From NCBI GenBank assembly GCA_017164015.1, contig CP071065.1:8213501-8277500 (forward strand): 64,000 nucleotides of DNA. Reading direction: 5' to 3'. The notes under the pieces are model-generated. The model was given only the letters and a program-made list of their open reading frames with translations. It did no database searches and was not told the origin of the DNA. Position numbers and translations under genes: made by a program. Within the stretch, counting starts at the first letter, position 1. Each line of letters opens with the position of its first letter. The DNA comes from Nostoc sp. UHCC 0702 (GTDB lineage: Bacteria; Cyanobacteriota; Cyanobacteriia; Cyanobacteriales; Nostocaceae). Below are positions 61,255 through 64,000 of the stretch, piece by piece.

Positions 61255-61875
61255 GTGTCACATCACACTAAGCCTCTTATATTAGGCGTATCAGGTGCAT
61301 CTGGTTTAATTTACGCTGTTCGCGCTTTGAAATATTTGCTCACAGCGAACTATGAAATTGAATTAGTTGCCTCTAAATCAACATACATGGTTTGGCAAGC
61401 GGAACAGGATATCCGAATGCCAGCAGAACCAACAGCGCAAGAACAATTCTGGCGAGAACAAGCTGGAGTCACTCTTGCAGGTAAATTACGTTGCCATCCT
61501 TGGAGTGATGTCGGAGCCAATATCGCTAGTGGTTCCTTTCGTACCTTGGGGATGATTATCATGCCATGCAGTATGAGTACAGTGGCTAAGCTAGCAGTCG
61601 GCTTGAGTTCCGACTTACTGGAAAGGGCTGCGGATGTGCAACTCAAGGAAGGGCGGAAGTTGGTTATCGTACCTCGTGAAACGCCTTTTAGCCTGATTCA
61701 CCTGCGGAACTTAATGACTTTGGCGGAAACTGGAGTCAGAGTTGTTCCTGCCATTCCGGCTTGGTATCATAATCCTCAAACCATTGAAGATTTAGTTGAT
61801 TTTGTCGTTGCTCGTGCTTTAGATCAACTAGATATTGACTGCATCCCAATTCAACGGTGGCAAGGTCATCGTTAG
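61255..61875 (+). CDS. ubiX: flavin prenyltransferase UbiX
   Basis: The conserved protein begins with KPLILGVSGASGLIYAVRALKYLL, and GTG 61255 gives a product of about 206 residues, close to the usual length. Upstream in-frame ATGs at 61120 and 61177 would add STRR-coded residues. The family is recognised from GASG, MVWQAEQDI, the MPCSMSTVAKLAVGLS segment, VPRETPFSLIHLRN and the C-terminal PAWYHNPQTIEDLVDFVV. UbiX makes prenylated FMN, the cofactor of UbiD decarboxylases, used in quinone and related aromatic biosynthesis. It follows RNase R by about 155 bases of repeat. Confidence 0.9.
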   Translation: MSHHTKPLILGVSGASGLIYAVRALKYLLTANYEIELVASKSTYMVWQAEQDIRMPAEPTAQEQFWREQAGVTLAGKLRCHPWSDVGANIASGSFRTLGMIIMPCSMSTVAKLAVGLSSDLLERAADVQLKEGRKLVIVPRETPFSLIHLRNLMTLAETGVRVVPAIPAWYHNPQTIEDLVDFVVARALDQLDIDCIPIQRWQGHR

Positions 61876-61964
61876 AGGATGAAGTGTGTAGACGCCTGAA
61901 GAGGAGGCTTGCCGTACTCCACAGGAGAGGCGCGCAGGGTAGGCTAGGATGAGGTATGAAGTAG

Positions 61965-62040
61965 AAATTATTTATGCTTCATCCTTCAGCCTTCATCCTT
62001 CAGCCTTCAGCCTTCATCCTTCATCCTTCATTTTTCATGC
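61965..62040. repeat. STRR array (CTTCATC/CTTCAGC)n
   Basis: About nine heptamers of TTCATCC/TTCAGCC type lie directly upstream of the next gene, so its promoter must be within or before the array. Confidence 0.85.
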
Positions 62041-62046
62041 TTTCTT

Positions 62047-62751
62047 ATGGCTGTAATTCGCTTAATTCTGTTGGTGGCTGTTCTGGGAGGACTAACATTG
62101 TTGTTAGTTCAAAATTGGTCGCCTGTCTTATCGTTAGTATTTTTGGGGATGCGGACTCAACCATTACCACTGGCAATGTGGATTTTATTTAGTACTACCG
62201 CTGGAGCTTTAACTTCTGTATTAATTAGTACTTTATTTAAGTTATCAAGTTATTTTGTTAAACCACAACGCCAAACCCGATTCAGGTCAACAGCAGCTTC
62301 ACCTCGTACAAAAGCTACCCGCCCAGAAGAACCTACACCCCGCCCTGCGAGTCCTCCACCGCCAGCTAGTAAGACAGAGTACGCTAGCGATGAAGAATTT
62401 GATGATTGGGAGACAAACCGCAGCAACGATGATTGGAATTTTGACGAAAATTCTACAGATACGCCTACATCCAGTCCTAAAACTCAGCCGTCTCGAGACT
62501 CTCAAACTTACGAACGTCAACAAGAACCTAAAAGCAGTTCTCAGTCTGGTTCAGTCTACTCCTACAGCTACCGTGAGCCAAAAAATACTGCGGTGGGGAA
62601 AGCCGAATCTGTGTATGATGCTGATTACCGGGTAATCATCCCACCTTATCAACCACCGCCTACCAATCAAGCCGATAATGCCAATGATGATGACTGGGGA
62701 TTTTTTGATGACGACGATTTTGAAGATGGAGACAAGCGATCGCGTAAATAA
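62047..62751 (+). CDS. LapA-like membrane protein with disordered acidic tail
   Basis: A 234-residue protein. Two membrane helices at residues about 5-22 and 42-66, separated by LVQNWSPVLSLVFLGMRTQPLPLAMWIL, fit the LapA (DUF1049) pattern. The rest is hydrophilic and disordered with a run of acidic residues around DDWGFFDDDDFEDGD at the C-terminus. LapA-like proteins are small inner-membrane proteins; Escherichia coli LapA takes part in lipopolysaccharide assembly. The cyanobacterial role is unknown. A short STRR precedes it. Confidence 0.75.
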   Translation: MAVIRLILLVAVLGGLTLLLVQNWSPVLSLVFLGMRTQPLPLAMWILFSTTAGALTSVLISTLFKLSSYFVKPQRQTRFRSTAASPRTKATRPEEPTPRPASPPPPASKTEYASDEEFDDWETNRSNDDWNFDENSTDTPTSSPKTQPSRDSQTYERQQEPKSSSQSGSVYSYSYREPKNTAVGKAESVYDADYRVIIPPYQPPPTNQADNANDDDWGFFDDDDFEDGDKRSRK

Positions 62752-62847
62752 ACTTAGTAAGGCTGAGTCTAATTCGTAACTTGAGAGGCAGTATGGTATT
62801 GGTGGTTTCTCTAGAAAACAACTGCCTCACCAAAATCTAAAATGGTA

Positions 62848-63042
62848 TTATTTAATGCTACACTGCTCACGAGACTCTTGCTTAACTTTACCGTTCATGG
62901 CTGCTTCCTGCAAAGTCATGAAAGCATTAAAATCTTCCAAGTCATACCGGGTAGTTAACAGCTGCCGTAGTTGATTTTCTGCTTCTACGGTCAAATAGCC
63001 ACTTGTTAAAGCTTGTTGCACAACGTCACGAATTCGAGTCAT
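62848..63042 (-). CDS. small conserved cyanobacterial protein
   Basis: A 64-residue protein, MTRIRDVVQQALTSGYL followed by TVEAENQLRQLLTTRYDLED, then AFMTLQEAAMNGKVKQESRE. It resembles a family of short paralogous helical proteins common in cyanobacteria. No catalytic or binding motif is seen. The start ATG has no perfect Shine-Dalgarno sequence. It is on the minus strand, convergent with the LapA-like gene. Confidence 0.7.
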   Translation of the reverse strand: MTRIRDVVQQALTSGYLTVEAENQLRQLLTTRYDLEDFNAFMTLQEAAMNGKVKQESREQCSIK

Positions 63043-63508
63043 GGTTGATGCCTCTCACATACCACATTGATTTTTTAGTGCTTACTCGGGTGGGATATGC
63101 AGTAGTTTTTGCGCCTAAACCTTCAAGTTGACAAAACTTTTTTGTACAAAAATTACAAATTGAGTCATCTTTTACACCTTGAACTGCAACAGTTTGTGAT
63201 TAGAGCTTGCTGCAACTAAATTTTAGAAGTAAGATGTTGTACTGTAGAAAACACAGTATTGTGTACACCTAAAATTTATCCACCAGAGAAAGAGTCCTAC
63301 TGATTTGTATAGACAGATTTTGTTTGCTTAAAGTTTCAAACAAGCTTTGTAAATTTTCCATTAAGCCTAAAGATACCTAAGCAACAACTGCCAAGTCACC
63401 TAACGACAGTTATTAAATTCGTTAGAAATTCATCTTTTATTTATTCTGGTTTCATAGAATAATCGTTAGGATATTGCCTAAGTTACATAAAATACATGAA
63501 AAACGGTA
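63043..63508. other. 466-bp spacer upstream of the STAND-type gene
   Basis: AT-rich DNA with no repeat array and no visible gene. It must hold promoters for the small gene (minus) and the large gene (plus). No NtcA or Pho-type box stands out. Confidence 0.45.
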
Positions 63509-64000
63509 ATGGCAGCAAATGATTCCAATCAACTAGAAGAAGAATTTGTAGAGGCTAAAAATAATTGGGAGTTAGAAAAATTATACGTAGATTTGGCTTC
63601 AACAAAGGGAAAAGCTTTGACAACTGTGGAAAAGAAATTTCTCAGAGGTTTGCTTTGTGGCTATAGTCCTGCGGAAATTGCGGCTATAGTTTATCAAAGT
63701 CGTAATAGCAGTACTGTCAGGGTTTATTTATCCAATGGATTATATAAATACCTAGAAGAAATGCTGAGTAATCAAACAGGACACTCAGTCAAGGTAAAAA
63801 ATTGGAGTCGCGTAATTCATTTACTAGAAAAAGCAGGGTATAAAAAAGTTAGGTTTCAATTAGAACCAGCAATTAGTCTGAGAAAATCAGACAAAGAACA
63901 AGAGGCTGATGTAGAAAAAATTAAATCAAACCAAATTCAAGATTGGGGCGAAGCCATAGATGTTAGTGTGTTCTACGGACGGACGGCAGAACTAGAGAAA
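63509..64000 (+). CDS. N-terminus of a STAND (NB-ARC-type) signalling protein, cut by window edge
   Basis: An ATG at 63509 opens a frame that stays open to the last base (164 codons). The first part is a predicted winged-helix domain (TKGKALTTVEKKFLRGLLCGYSPAEIAAIVYQSRNSSTVRVYLSNGLYKYLEEM, seen in pieces), with a LuxR/sigma-like helix-turn-helix in SPAEIAAIVYQSRNSSTVRVYL. Then comes NWSRVIHLLEKAGYKK, and finally DVSVFYGRTAELEK. The last segment is the start of the P-loop domain of cyanobacterial NB-ARC proteins, in which FYGRTxEL is followed by a Walker A loop. Those proteins mostly have a C-terminal WD40 or TPR part; this cannot be seen here. Confidence 0.75.
   Translation, partial: MAANDSNQLEEEFVEAKNNWELEKLYVDLASTKGKALTTVEKKFLRGLLCGYSPAEIAAIVYQSRNSSTVRVYLSNGLYKYLEEMLSNQTGHSVKVKNWSRVIHLLEKAGYKKVRFQLEPAISLRKSDKEQEADVEKIKSNQIQDWGEAIDVSVFYGRTAELEK

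Overview
The window comes from a filamentous, probably heterocyst-forming cyanobacterium (Nostocales, Nostoc/Tolypothrix/Calothrix-like). The signs are frequent HIP1 octamers (GCGATCGC), NdhM, NarM, a ferredoxin-type NarB and NirA, NtcA-type promoter architecture, the DUF3038/DUF4335 gene pair, a zinc-ribbon PP2C protein, and very many short tandemly repeated repetitive (STRR) sequences between and inside genes. No genus is assigned because nothing here fixes it.

Layout. 1-2.2 kb: ndhM (complex I-like NDH-1) and a repeat-rich spacer. 2.2-8.9 kb: a signalling island with a zinc-ribbon/PP2C phosphatase, a CHAT (caspase-like)-FHA fusion, an acidic unknown protein and a convergent FHA-PrsW intramembrane protease. 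9.4-23.8 kb: a DJ-1/PfpI protein and a nitrate assimilation region read on the minus strand as nirA-nrtA-nrtB-nrtC-nrtD-nrtP(narK)-narB, then psiE-like and narM. A textbook NtcA promoter drives nirA, and a Rieske lipoprotein lies divergently across the same promoter. Having both the ABC and the MFS nitrate transporter in one cluster is unusual. 25.2-29.3 kb: a seven-fold FG-GAP/cadherin-like/RTX secreted protein split cleanly by an IS701-like element. 29.4-37 kb: recJ, a GNAT, tRNA-Met(CAT), an IS608-like tnpB element and a glycogen debranching enzyme. 37-44 kb: two peroxiredoxins, small unknown proteins, an oligopeptide-type ABC permease, apt, and the coupled DUF3038-DUF4335 pair. 44-47 kb: a (GGGGACT)n array and a second IS701-like copy that is itself split by an IS630-type element. 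47-52 kb: FHA-PBP1A, a Pro/Thr-rich secreted protein, lspA, bioY. 52.6-56.8 kb: pstS-pstC-pstA-pstB behind a candidate Pho box. 57-64 kb: an unknown protein, RNase R, ubiX, a LapA-like membrane protein, a small conserved protein, and the start of a STAND/NB-ARC-type protein cut by the window edge.

The main themes are three. (1) A phospho-threonine signalling/proteolysis locus combining FHA readers, a PP2C eraser, a caspase-like protease and an intramembrane protease. (2) An integrated nitrate uptake and reduction regulon. (3) Intense small-repeat and mobile-element activity: STRRs have entered the reading frames of narB, nirA, recJ and the debranching enzyme without breaking them. Two MITE families can be tied by end sequence to resident IS elements: IS701-like ends with 5-bp target duplications, and IS608-like ends bounded by TTAC and TCAA.
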